Shown: positions 14,308-20,835, counted from the stretch's first letter. The stretch is 31,778 nucleotides of DNA from a virus (IMGVR_UViG_3300032304_000746:1-31778); one strand, 5' to 3'. Translations and numbers: made by a program. The notes: generated by a model not told the origin, from the sequence alone.

Positions 14308-14872
14308 GCTTCTCCTCAAAATGCTCTTCGTTTTTAACTTCATTGCGAAATATGGGTTCTCTAGCCATATGATTTTTCAATTCATTGATGCGGCCTTCAG
14401 AAAACCCCGTAGCGGCTGACAATTCCGCATCGGTCGGTTGCCGGCATAGTTTTTGGGATAGCACCCGCTCTCTATACTTTAGCGTCTTGATGTTTAGCAT
14501 AATGTTGACTGGCAAACGAATTAAGTTTTCCGTATTGTTCAGCTCTCGCTTTACGCCGCGTAGGATATAGGGCTTGGCATAGGTAACGAAACTGGAATTA
14601 TTGGCTGGCGTCCATGATCTAGCCGCCATGAATAAGGCCTCGTTGCCCATGCTAAGTATATCCTCCACCGGCACTTTACTGTATTGCCATGCCGACAGTT
14701 TACGCACTAAGTAAATCACAAACCGTAAATTATGCTTTACCAGTTTGTTTAGTGCCGCTCTGTCACCCTTGGCAATCTGCTTGGCAAGCGCGTGCTCCTG
14801 TTCTACGCTCAATGGTTCTGTACCATATAGCGCAAGCAGATAGTCACTTAGTATGTCGTTTTCCTTGGTCAA
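14297..14872 (-). CDS. Phage sigma-70-like factor without region 4
   Basis: 191 residues. Region 1.2 is visible as LSVEQEHALAKQIAKGDRAA then LNKLVKHNLRFVIYLVRKL; region 2 as VPVEDILSMGNEALFMAARS, FVTYAKPYILRGVKREL and IRLPVNI; region 3 as QKLCRQPTDAELSAATGFSE then GRINELK. It stops after ~15 charged residues where sigma-70 would enter region 4, so it cannot bind a -35 box in the usual way. The likely role is to direct host RNA polymerase to phage promoters that depend on the -10 element. Starts at TTG 14872, preceded by an AGGGGTAGG-type site; no ATG is available upstream. Overlaps the membrane gene by 29 bases. Confidence 0.85.
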   Translation of the reverse strand: MTKENDILSDYLLALYGTEPLSVEQEHALAKQIAKGDRAALNKLVKHNLRFVIYLVRKLSAWQYSKVPVEDILSMGNEALFMAARSWTPANNSSFVTYAKPYILRGVKRELNNTENLIRLPVNIMLNIKTLKYRERVLSQKLCRQPTDAELSAATGFSEGRINELKNHMAREPIFRNEVKNEEHFEEKHDD

Positions 14873-15029
14873 TTTTTAGCCTACCCCTATTGTACAAAAA
14901 TTCAAAAATTTCTTTTGCGAAGGCAATGGCAAATCCGACTATAAAATGAAATACAGATTCAAAATTAAATCCCTTAGCCATCCAAAACCAACTTATAAAC
15001 ATAATACCAAATCCAATTAATTTTAGCAT
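14844..15029 (-). CDS. Two-helix membrane protein, 61 aa
   Basis: 61 residues with two hydrophobic segments (LIGFGIMFISWFWMA, about 4-18; VFHFIVGFAIAFAKEIFEFL, about 26-45) and a basic tail (NRGRLKIDQGKRHTK), so the C-terminus is probably cytoplasmic. Holin-like in size, but its place with the sigma factor among early-type genes argues against assigning lysis. Function unknown. Confidence 0.7.
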   Translation of the reverse strand: MLKLIGFGIMFISWFWMAKGFNFESVFHFIVGFAIAFAKEIFEFLYNRGRLKIDQGKRHTK

Positions 15030-15037
15030 ACTTTTCT

Positions 15038-15217
15038 TTAAAATGGTGCTTGTTGTAATATTGACGCGGCCAAAGCGTAAGGGTCTTTCTTTGGTTGTTT
15101 GGGTAATGGAACTAGCCTCGCGCCTGTAGTCAGGTAAGGTTGCGCTTCTATCTTAGATGCGAACTTACGCATCATACCGCCGAACTCATCGATTACGGCA
15201 TATCGGTAATTAGACAA
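15038..15217 (-). CDS. Conserved phage protein (DEFGG...A-F-type), 59 aa, TTG start
   Basis: Starts at TTG 15217 with GAGG 6 bases upstream; no ATG precedes the domain. The 59 residues begin MSNYRYAVIDEFGGMMRKFA and continue SKIEAQPYLTTGARLVPLPK; this short beta-hairpin-helix pattern is common in phages and has no assigned role. Its start lies within the end of the 57-aa gene upstream. Confidence 0.75.
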   Translation of the reverse strand: MSNYRYAVIDEFGGMMRKFASKIEAQPYLTTGARLVPLPKQPKKDPYALAASILQQAPF

Positions 15218-15383
15218 TTTTGGCCTCTTGCTTTAGCTTATTGCCTAATTGGTTGCGTAGCCATATGACATTATCCCATTCAAACGGGTTGCGGTGATCG
15301 TCTGCCGTATTGGTTAGCTTGTCCTCGTACCAGTACAGGGCACGCAATACAATCAATAGGTCTTCGGTTTCTAATTGGTACAT
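15210..15383 (-). CDS. Hypothetical protein, 57 aa
   Basis: 57 residues, MYQLETEDLLIVLRALYWYE then NPFEWDNVIWLRNQLGNKLK. Tryptophan- and tyrosine-rich amphipathic helices. GAGGAGAA precedes the ATG and the start forms a TAATG junction with the 48-aa gene. Not recognised. Confidence 0.7.
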   Translation of the reverse strand: MYQLETEDLLIVLRALYWYEDKLTNTADDHRNPFEWDNVIWLRNQLGNKLKQEAKIV

Positions 15384-15529
15384 TATGTGTTCTCCTCAAT
15401 GTCTAAGGTCGTTGTGCTGATTAGATCTTCTTTTTCAGATTCATCTAATTGAACATATATTGCCTCTTCAATCCACTCGCGTGGGTTTCTGTTAGCCTGT
15501 ATTTTTATTTCAATGGTATACGTTTTCAT
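15383..15529 (-). CDS. Hypothetical protein, 48 aa
   Basis: 48 residues beginning MKTYTIEIKIQANRNPREWI and ending TLDIEENT; a first beta strand then an acidic helix. A TGGAGG site lies just upstream of the ATG. The first residues (MKTYTIEIKIQA) resemble those of several small genes in this cluster, suggesting a shared small fold. Confidence 0.7.
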   Translation of the reverse strand: MKTYTIEIKIQANRNPREWIEEAIYVQLDESEKEDLISTTTLDIEENT

Positions 15530-15543
15530 TGTGCCTCCAATAT

Positions 15544-15711
15544 TTAAGAGTAATCAAAAGAATTTTTAATATTTATTTGAACTGTACCATTATAAAAATC
15601 AAGACAATCAATGCCTTCATGCAGTTCATGTACATCGCCGTCATGCCAAGCAGTTACCTCGGTATCTTTTGGTATTTGTTTAAGTAATTCAATTAACTGA
15701 TAAACTTTCAT
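15544..15711 (-). CDS. Hypothetical protein, 55 aa
   Basis: 55 residues: MKVYQLIELLKQIPKDTEVT, AWHDGDVHELHEGIDCLDFY and a C-terminal strand. The start resembles small proteins with an N-terminal helix 'V..LI..L..IP.DAEV', recurrent in phages. Starts one base after the preceding stop, with GGAGG in the end of that gene. Unknown function. Confidence 0.7.
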   Translation of the reverse strand: MKVYQLIELLKQIPKDTEVTAWHDGDVHELHEGIDCLDFYNGTVQINIKNSFDYS

Positions 15712-15712
15712 A

Positions 15713-16021
15713 TTACACCTCCAATGGTTTGACCACTACGGCCTTGACGTGCTGTACGGTTGTTACTGCCTTGATGAAGGCCTCATCACTCAACTGGCGT
15801 ACCAATGGCGCGCTGATATTCTCGCGGTCGTACTCTTGCACCTCTGCAACGTATTGCATGCCCTTGTGAAAGCCTGTGCCGCGCTCTAGCAGTTTGGCCT
15901 TGAGCTTGGCCTTAACTGCATCTAGCTCTTTGATTTGCTGGTCAATTGCGCCCAGCTCGTCCACTATATCGGTAGCCGGTTTAAAAAAGGCCTCGACTTG
16001 ATCTAATGTGAGACTAATCAT
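15713..16021 (-). CDS. Coiled-coil hypothetical protein, 102 aa
   Basis: Start set at ATG 16021 (MISLTLDQVEAFFKPATDIV), an ATGA junction with the 38-aa gene. Residues ~18-50 form a clear coiled coil (DELGAIDQQIKELDAVKAKL, then KAKLLERGTG), followed by a beta segment VAEVQEYDRENIS and a helix-strand end. The layout faintly recalls small phage nucleic-acid proteins of the Gp157 kind, but not enough to name it. Confidence 0.7.
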   Translation of the reverse strand: MISLTLDQVEAFFKPATDIVDELGAIDQQIKELDAVKAKLKAKLLERGTGFHKGMQYVAEVQEYDRENISAPLVRQLSDEAFIKAVTTVQHVKAVVVKPLEV

Positions 16022-16134
16022 TTTGTTTCTCCTAGGTGAATGGTCAAATCTACTGGTAATGCGTCGTATAATTTGTTCTCTACAATCCACGCTAGCATAT
16101 CGTGAATCGTTTTGAATTTAATGGTGTGATTCAT
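16018..16134 (-). CDS. Micro-protein, 38 aa
   Basis: 38 residues: MNHTIKFKTIHDMLAWIVEN then KLYDALPVDLTIHLGETK. ATG 16134 overlaps the preceding gene's stop (ATGA); a longer frame upstream would sit inside that gene. Strand-helix-strand pattern; not recognised. Confidence 0.6.
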   Translation of the reverse strand: MNHTIKFKTIHDMLAWIVENKLYDALPVDLTIHLGETK

Positions 16135-16367
16135 TCTGCTACCTCGTCTTTGAATAATTGTATAAAATAGCTTACTGAATCTGCCACATTGTTTGCTAAC
16201 TCTTTGCCTTCCATTGTTTCGAAGGGCTCCCATGGTGCCGCAATATCCCAGTCCTCGTCAGCAATACCCTCGAGGATTTTTGAGAATGGCAGGTCACCGT
16301 TCCAGTCTGATAAGTATGTGCTGAGTACAAAATGCTCTGCCTTGTTGCGTAATTGTTCTTTGTTCAT
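16131..16367 (-). CDS. Hypothetical acidic protein, 78 aa
   Basis: Starts at ATG 16367 (MNKEQLRNKAEHFVLSTYLS) with ACGGAGG upstream. 78 residues, acidic (GIADEDWDIAAPWEPFETME), helical. Acidic small phage proteins sometimes mimic DNA or block host enzymes, but no such link is demonstrated here. ATGA at both ends. Confidence 0.7.
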   Translation of the reverse strand: MNKEQLRNKAEHFVLSTYLSDWNGDLPFSKILEGIADEDWDIAAPWEPFETMEGKELANNVADSVSYFIQLFKDEVAE

Positions 16368-16525
16368 AAAACCTCCGTAAAAATTAAAGTAATCACAATT
16401 GTGGCAAATAACATGCCGGCTATTAGAAACCAATTGACTGCATACAATTGGGTTTGGCCATAAAAACAAGTAAGAAAAATTAGGCCGGATAAAAATAATA
16501 GGAATAGGTTCATTGTCTTATCCAT
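16364..16525 (-). CDS. Two-helix membrane protein, 53 aa
   Basis: 53 residues: MDKTMNLFLLFLSGLIFLTC, a polar turn (FYGQTQLYAV) and NWFLIAGMLFATIVITLIFT. Two transmembrane helices in a hairpin with both ends likely on the same side. Joined by TAATG to the Cys-rich gene and by ATGA to the 78-aa gene. Holin or antiholin size, but the location among early-type genes leaves the role open. Confidence 0.7.
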   Translation of the reverse strand: MDKTMNLFLLFLSGLIFLTCFYGQTQLYAVNWFLIAGMLFATIVITLIFTEVL

Positions 16526-16785
16526 TAGAGCTCAGTCTCGGCGCGCAATTGAGTACGTAATACTTTTTCTGTAAACTCTTCGTCTGCGTAAAATACATCA
16601 TTAAACATAACGCGGGTAGGCATACGTGACAGGCCGGCATTAATTGATCCAGTCACTACGTAATGCTGGAACGTACGGCATGCCTTCAAATCGAGCGCGC
16701 ACTTGGTATTATTGGGGCAATTGTCGCATGGTGCTGGTCGTGCTAGCAATGCTCTAGCGTATTCGTTTCTCATTCTGTTATCCAT
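16525..16785 (-). CDS. Cys-rich (zinc-finger-like) protein, 86 aa
   Basis: 86 residues with four cysteines, C-x2-C-x5-C-x6-C, in PCDNCPNNTKCALDLKACRT at about residues 19-38; this spacing suits a zinc or iron-sulfur site. The rest is soluble with an acidic-basic C-terminus. The family is found in aquatic phages; function unknown. A TAATG-like junction links it to the next gene. Confidence 0.7.
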   Translation of the reverse strand: MDNRMRNEYARALLARPAPCDNCPNNTKCALDLKACRTFQHYVVTGSINAGLSRMPTRVMFNDVFYADEEFTEKVLRTQLRAETEL

Positions 16786-16973
16786 TATTTAATCCCCACT
16801 ATTCTGTAATTATCAAAATCGCCGTCGTCTTCCATATAACCCAATTTGCACGCACGCTCGCACTCGGCCATCTCATCAATCAATGCTTGCTCTGCGTCTT
16901 TTTCTGTTGCATAGGTCATCTCTATACCGTCTTGAAACCATATGGGCTGATTACTTAGTCTGATTGCGTACAT
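16785..16973 (-). CDS. Hypothetical protein, 62 aa
   Basis: Starts at ATG 16973 (MYAIRLSNQPIWFQDGIEMT) with GAGGTGAAAT upstream. The pattern of an initial strand followed by TEKDAEQALIDEMAECERAC resembles small proteins that track across phage early regions. Not recognised; two cysteines in the helix. Confidence 0.7.
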   Translation of the reverse strand: MYAIRLSNQPIWFQDGIEMTYATEKDAEQALIDEMAECERACKLGYMEDDGDFDNYRIVGIK

Positions 16974-17143
16974 TATTTCACCTCTTCCACTTCGTAAACT
17001 TTCCATTCCCCTGTGCCGTCCAATTCCTTAAAATCCCCACCATCTAGGTCTTTGGCATGAGCCCATTCGTCCGCATCGTCCTCAATCTCAAACTCGCAAA
17101 CTAGGTCAATGCTCATCGTTGCATATGCTCTATATGTTTTCAT
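16973..17143 (-). CDS. Hypothetical acidic protein, 56 aa
   Basis: Starts at ATG 17143 (MKTYRAYATMSIDLVCEFEI) with GAGGTGAAGT upstream. 56 residues, very acidic (EIEDDADEWAHAKDLDGGDF). The beta start plus acidic helix matches the shape of neighbouring small genes. Unknown function. Confidence 0.7.
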   Translation of the reverse strand: MKTYRAYATMSIDLVCEFEIEDDADEWAHAKDLDGGDFKELDGTGEWKVYEVEEVK

Positions 17144-17448
17144 TACTTCACCTCGTTCATGTGTTGTGCCCATTCGTTGCCGCTCTCGGCCTCTACGTAC
17201 TCGAATGATCCCTTAGTGCCGGCCTGTACTTGGTCACGGCTTGGTATTGGATTACCGTAATAATCGCGCGCTTCATTGTGGCCAAGTAAGCACTTGCCGG
17301 ACGTGATAGCGTCCATCATGGTGCGGCCATATGAGCCCTGCATGCCCCACATGCCGCTATTGATGGCGCGCTGAATAGCCTCGTAATACTCTTGCATGGT
17401 GCAGGTTGTTTCACCTTCAATTAGGTTTATATCGTTTAATGTAATCAT
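17143..17448 (-). CDS. Hypothetical protein, 101 aa
   Basis: 101 residues: MITLNDINLIEGETTCTMQE, AIQRAINSGMWGMQGSYGRT, GKCLLGHNEARDYYGNPIPS. Glycine-rich loop in the middle, two cysteines, no membrane segment. Conserved-looking but not recognised. ATGA overlap with the 76-aa gene; GAGGTGAAG at its end serves the next gene. Confidence 0.7.
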   Translation of the reverse strand: MITLNDINLIEGETTCTMQEYYEAIQRAINSGMWGMQGSYGRTMMDAITSGKCLLGHNEARDYYGNPIPSRDQVQAGTKGSFEYVEAESGNEWAQHMNEVK

Positions 17449-17675
17449 AGTAAATCTTCCTTTTCTCTAATTGTGTTTATTTGCTCATTGATACTATGAA
17501 AATTAGCGTCTTCCAACGCGTACTGCATGGCGTTTAGTATCTGAATGCCATCCCATTTAAAATAACTCGCTATCATCGCGCCTAAAGCCTCTGCGTCTGA
17601 TATACCGGCCTGATATTCAGGCACGTATCTCTCTTTTATTGTGGCATTGATTAGTGGTTTTAATTCGGTCATCAT
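17445..17675 (-). CDS. Hypothetical protein, 76 aa
   Basis: 76 residues, starting MMTELKPLINATIKERYVPE, helical throughout, with YFKWDGIQILNAMQYALEDA. No cysteine, no membrane segment. ATGA junctions on both sides. Not recognised. Confidence 0.7.
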   Translation of the reverse strand: MMTELKPLINATIKERYVPEYQAGISDAEALGAMIASYFKWDGIQILNAMQYALEDANFHSINEQINTIREKEDLL

Positions 17676-17983
17676 TTCACCTCATATATGGATTGATCTA
17701 GGGCGGCCAGTACTTCGGCCGGTGTTGCTGTTAATTCTCTGCCGGTGATACTGGCCACTTCATTGTCGAATATGCGGCGGCCTGTGGCGCGCTCGGTTAC
17801 GCGTACCAGCTCCCATGCATTCCAATTGTTGATAGTGCCGTACTTGGCGCGGATAACGTCGCCTTCGCTTTGATATCTATTAGTTATATGCATAGGGTCA
17901 CAATAAACATACTCGCCGCATGGCAGGCCGTTTATATCGTTTTGGCGGCGCGCTTGTGCCGCTAATTGCTGTATTGTTCTCAT
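17672..17983 (-). CDS. Hypothetical protein, 103 aa
   Basis: 103 residues, N-terminal RTIQQLAAQARRQNDINGLP then CGEYVYCDPMHITNRYQSEG; later NNWNAWELVRVTERATGRRI and a helical tail. Two cysteines near residues 22 and 28 in a loop. From here upstream the DNA becomes rich in GGCC and GCGC. Not recognised. ATGA overlap with the 51-aa gene. Confidence 0.7.
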   Translation of the reverse strand: MRTIQQLAAQARRQNDINGLPCGEYVYCDPMHITNRYQSEGDVIRAKYGTINNWNAWELVRVTERATGRRIFDNEVASITGRELTATPAEVLAALDQSIYEVK

Positions 17984-18135
17984 TGTGTTAATTCCTTGGT
18001 TGATAAGTTAATAAGGTCTAGCCATATTGCGTAAAGTGCTTCGTCGGTCATGGCCTCTAGTACATCAATGCGGGCGGGGTTCCAATTGCCCATGGCCACA
18101 ATATCTTGGATCATAAATAGGCGGCTTTGGTTCAT
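17980..18135 (-). CDS. Hypothetical protein, 51 aa
   Basis: 51 residues: MNQSRLFMIQDIVAMGNWNP then ARIDVLEAMTDEALYAIWLD. Mostly helical. GAGGTGATAGC precedes the ATG, which overlaps the end of the 49-aa gene; the stop overlaps the 103-aa start (ATGA). Not recognised. Confidence 0.65.
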   Translation of the reverse strand: MNQSRLFMIQDIVAMGNWNPARIDVLEAMTDEALYAIWLDLINLSTKELTQ

Positions 18136-18281
18136 GCTATCACCTCGGCCGCGTGTGCCTCAATTTCAGAGCGGGTATAGATGGCCTTATACACGCGCAA
18201 TTGGATTAGTAATATATCGGCGTATAGTCTAGCGTCATCATATGTCGCAAACCAAAAACCGTTGCAGTAATAATTTAGCAT
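18132..18281 (-). CDS. Hypothetical protein, 49 aa
   Basis: 49 residues: MLNYYCNGFWFATYDDARLY then ADILLIQLRVYKAIYTRSEI. Its first part has the aromatic short-strand pattern 'YYCNGFWFATYDDA' of small phage proteins. AAAGGAAT precedes the ATG. Not recognised. Confidence 0.65.
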   Translation of the reverse strand: MLNYYCNGFWFATYDDARLYADILLIQLRVYKAIYTRSEIEAHAAEVIA

Positions 18282-18355
18282 TTTAAAAATTCCTTTTAAC
18301 GTTGGTACAATTCATTATTGATCTAGCCTCGCGCGTAGTAAATAGGTGTTTACCC

Positions 18356-18457
18356 TTATAGCGCATCTAGCAATGCCAATACTACCGCGCACCATATGCC
18401 GGCCAAAATCATACTACCCACTACGTGAGTAAGATAAGATAAAAATAATTTAAACAT
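18356..18457 (-). CDS. Micro membrane protein, 33 aa
   Basis: 33 residues: MFKLFLSYLTHVVGSMILAG then IWCAVVLALLDAL. One long hydrophobic helix. The ATG overlaps the end of the 98-aa gene by 8 bases and has GGAGA upstream. The 74 bases between its stop and the 49-aa gene start hold no further gene that I can see. Confidence 0.5.
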   Translation of the reverse strand: MFKLFLSYLTHVVGSMILAGIWCAVVLALLDAL

Positions 18458-18746
18458 GTTTATTGTCTCCAATGGTGATAATTTGAAAATGATCTAATAC
18501 AAACCGCCGGATCTCATTCAATTGGCGCGCTATGGTTTGCGCGCTGTCATGGTTTATCGCGCCTTGGCCGTACCATAGGCCGGCGTTATCGCTAAAGGTC
18601 AACTCTATACTTTCGTTATTCCATTTTATATCTATGGCCTTATAACCCGCGGCCAGTGACGCGCCGGCCATGCGCATAATGAGCGCATGGGACGGCGGCC
18701 GCTTAGGGTTTAATATAATATGGTCAATTTTATGTAATGCGCTCAT
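18450..18746 (-). CDS. Hypothetical protein, 98 aa
   Basis: 98 residues: MSALHKIDHIILNPKRPPSH, ASLAAGYKAIDIKWNNESIE and a long helical end (SAQTIARQLNEIRRFVLDHF). Mixed alpha/beta, not recognised. Its leader AAAGGATTAACACCATG belongs to the common leader type of the 18.7-20.2 kb genes. Confidence 0.7.
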   Translation of the reverse strand: MSALHKIDHIILNPKRPPSHALIMRMAGASLAAGYKAIDIKWNNESIELTFSDNAGLWYGQGAINHDSAQTIARQLNEIRRFVLDHFQIITIGDNKHV

Positions 18747-18750
18747 GGTG

Positions 18751-18903
18751 TTAATCCTTTATAAATATATTAGACAATTGAGTCTCTACGCGGCCGCCGG
18801 TTAAACGTGCGAAGGCCTTGGCCTTGCGCATTCCTTGGAATACCGCGCTATAGTCTTCACCATGGTGACGGTAAAAAACGATAAAAACATAATGGCCGCT
18901 CAT
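18751..18903 (-). CDS. Hypothetical basic protein, 50 aa
   Basis: 50 residues: MSGHYVFIVFYRHHGEDYSA then VFQGMRKAKAFARLTGGRVE. One edge strand, then a basic helix; Ala-Lys codons use GCC-AAG with GGCC in the DNA. ATGA overlap with the 82-aa gene. Not recognised. Confidence 0.65.
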   Translation of the reverse strand: MSGHYVFIVFYRHHGEDYSAVFQGMRKAKAFARLTGGRVETQLSNIFIKD

Positions 18904-19148
18904 AGTAATGCTTTCAATTCGGCTTTTAAGGCCTTGGCCGTATCACCTTTAAATTGAGCGGCATTGGCCAAAAAATACCGCACAATGCCGCGGCCGTCAT
19001 CATAAAGGTATTTATCATTGATTGAATTGAGCGCGCTCATGGCGTCAAGATATGGTACGGCGGCGTAATTTACTTTAGGCCATGCGCGCTGAATATCGCG
19101 GGCAATTGTATAGAGCGGCCGCGCCGCGTTGATTGTGTTATTTTCCAT
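18900..19148 (-). CDS. Conserved phage/plasmid protein (PYLDAM...YFLANA type), 82 aa
   Basis: Starts at ATG 19148 (MENNTINAARPLYTIARDIQ) with GAAAGGGTTTACCATC upstream. 82 residues following a recurrent pattern: RDIQRAWPKVNYAAVPYLDA, then IVRYFLANAAQFKGDTAKAL and an ELKALL end. I have seen this small helical family in phages and plasmids of diverse bacteria, always without function. Confidence 0.75.
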   Translation of the reverse strand: MENNTINAARPLYTIARDIQRAWPKVNYAAVPYLDAMSALNSINDKYLYDDGRGIVRYFLANAAQFKGDTAKALKAELKALL

Positions 19149-19236
19149 GATGGTAAACCCTTTCAATAGTTTAATGGCCTGCAAAATGCAAACCCCTAGG
19201 CCGCCGCAATATGAAGCGGCCTAGAGAATGCACTAA

Positions 19237-19974
19237 TTAAGCGGCAAATTGAATGGGAATAATACGGCGCGGCGTATCCACTACAAACCCGCTATTATCG
19301 CGGCGCGCTTTACCCTTAGCGTATAGCGCGACGATAACGCCGGCCGCGTCAATATGCCGGATATCGCTATCGTCACCGTCAACGCATTGAAGGCCTAAAA
19401 ATGATTCAGGAATGGCGGCGCGGGTACGAAAAACCACGGCCACGCGCATACCCTTAGTGATGGCCTGCTTTACATATTGCTGGTATTGCGGCACGCCACT
19501 ATATGAGAAAGTCAAATCATAATTGGCCGGTAAATTGTCACGGTTTGCTATTTTGGTATAGTCATAAAATTGGATATCAGGAAAAGCGGCCATGATATTG
19601 ACGTGGCCTTGATATGGCACATTTTCCCATTTAATATCGCTTGTTCCATTAAGCCGCACAAGCGGCACAAGGCCACGCGCGGCGGCCTTTTTGGCCAGTA
19701 ATCGGATATCGGCGGCCAAATTATCCATAAAGCCGGCGCGATCGTCAAAATAGTATTGCGTTTTGGTAATGCGTGCGCGCTGTACGTTATTAAACGCGCC
19801 GCGGCCGGCGGTATTTAAACAGGCCGCCGCGCATGCGGCTTTTTCGGCCATTGCGCACGTATTGCGGCCGGATAACGTGGCCGGTGCTAGATATAGCACG
19901 CCAGTCATAAAGCCATATTTTTGCCCCTTGATTGTTTTTGGGTTTTGGTCAATGTTTAATAGTGATTTTCTCAT
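19237..19974 (-). CDS. Cys-rich protein of the phage gp88-like family, 245 aa
   Basis: Start set at ATG 19974 (MRKSLLNIDQNPKTIKGQKY) with GAAAGGAATTACCATC upstream. Early in the protein, CAMAEKAACAAACLNTAGRG gives a C-x6-C-x3-C cluster, followed by R-rich residues, LVPLVRLNGTSDIKWENVPY and PDIQFYDYTK. The order (Cys cluster, then strand-helix units with polar strand ends) suggests a TIM-barrel-like fold and possibly a metal or iron-sulfur site. I recognise the family as a widespread phage protein (gp88-like); its activity is not known. Largest gene of the GGCC-rich block. Confidence 0.7.
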   Translation of the reverse strand: MRKSLLNIDQNPKTIKGQKYGFMTGVLYLAPATLSGRNTCAMAEKAACAAACLNTAGRGAFNNVQRARITKTQYYFDDRAGFMDNLAADIRLLAKKAAARGLVPLVRLNGTSDIKWENVPYQGHVNIMAAFPDIQFYDYTKIANRDNLPANYDLTFSYSGVPQYQQYVKQAITKGMRVAVVFRTRAAIPESFLGLQCVDGDDSDIRHIDAAGVIVALYAKGKARRDNSGFVVDTPRRIIPIQFAA

Positions 19975-20023
19975 GATGGTAATTCCTTTCAATGAATGGC
20001 GGCACAATGGCCGCCGGTTTGGT

Positions 20024-20242
20024 TTATACTAGGTTTTTGCCGCGATATGTGCCAAGGTATGCCGCGCCCTCTACTTGCGGCACATAATTGCTAATGTTAT
20101 ATGTTGCACCCTCGTTTGCCATTGGTACATACCATAGGTTATAAGAACATTTTTGTTTTTCGAACCATTTGATAACGTCATGAATGTTATCTGCTGTCTT
20201 CCATTCTGCAAAATTAGAACCATAAAAATGATGTTGTGACAT
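20024..20242 (-). CDS. Hypothetical protein, 72 aa
   Basis: Starts at ATG 20242 (MSQHHFYGSNFAEWKTADNI) with GAGAGGGTTTAACATC upstream. 72 residues: a helix HDVIKWFEKQKCSYNLWYVP followed by a strand-rich end (YNISNYVPQVEGAAYLGTYR). Looks like a small double-stranded-beta domain. First gene of the leftward block. Not recognised. Confidence 0.65.
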   Translation of the reverse strand: MSQHHFYGSNFAEWKTADNIHDVIKWFEKQKCSYNLWYVPMANEGATYNISNYVPQVEGAAYLGTYRGKNLV

Positions 20243-20318
20243 GATGTTAAACCCTCTCATATAATGGCCGCTTAATTGCGATCCATATATACATAATACG
20301 GCCGCACCATTGATATGT

Positions 20319-20340
20319 ATATTAGGGGAAACCCTAATAT
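20319..20340. other. 9-bp stem with GAAA tetraloop
   Basis: ATATTAGGG / GAAA / CCCTAATAT: a perfect stem with a stable GNRA loop on the plus strand. No T run follows, so it is not a simple terminator. Nearby CTAAGGG / TTTA / CCCTTAG (20373-20390) is a related hairpin. Both lie upstream of the leftward genes. Confidence 0.65.
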
Positions 20341-20580
20341 AACGATAAGATATAAAGCGGCCGCCTTTTATACTAAGGGTTTACCCTTAGAAAATCGAGA
20401 TCTCGGCGCGGTAATACCATAGCACCATATTGGCATAAAACGCCCCAAAACGCCGTTAAACGCGTTTAAATGGATTGTCATATTGCGGCCATGTTTCTTT
20501 GAATTGTGGATAATAAACCCTTTTAATATTAAGGGTATTACGCCGCACCACCACACCGGCCGTCGCATGCGCGTGCCGTT

Positions 20581-20835
20581 ATGTTAGCGCGTCCTAACAT
20601 CACGCCGGCCTGCATGTTAGTGAGCGCTTACTAACACTATGAGCGTGCACCATTGTGGTGCACTGCCTAAGTGAGTGCGCACTAACTTAGTGCCAGTATG
20701 AGCGTGCACCATTGTGGTGCATGGCCTGCATGTTAGTGAGCGCACACTAACGCGCCGGCCTAAGTGAGTGAGCACTCACTAACGTAATGGCCACAATGGC
20801 GGCATGGGTATTATGTTAGTGAGCGCTTACTAACA
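20581..20835. repeat. Palindrome array (at least eight hairpins in 255 bp)
   Basis: Three palindrome families alternate. (a) GTTAGTGAG-type dyads: 20615-20636 and 20814-20835 are identical (core TTAGTGAGCGCTTACTAA); 20581-20600 and 20732-20751 are variants; AGTGAGTGAGCACTCACT lies at 20763-20780. (b) GTGCACCATTGTGGTGCAC at 20645-20663 and a 17-bp copy at 20705-20721, each preceded by TATGAGC. (c) CTAAGT...ACTTAG with inner AGTGCGCACT at 20667-20690. A small GCCACAATGGC lies at 20790-20800. They are inverted, not spaced like CRISPR repeats. They may bind a dimeric repressor or initiator, or fold as RNA. Confidence 0.85.

Noticed and set aside
14844-15029. Holin
   Set aside because: Right size and two helices, but no endolysin or spanin nearby and its neighbours are of early type.
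20368-20568. Leftward gene of up to 66 aa
   Set aside because: No ribosome site, unusual composition, and it lies across two palindromes.
20581-20835. CRISPR array or integron attC sites
   Set aside because: The repeats are inverted, of several families and unevenly spaced, without cas genes. The arms do not fit the attC core rules (RYYYAAC/GTTRRRY) and no integrase is present.
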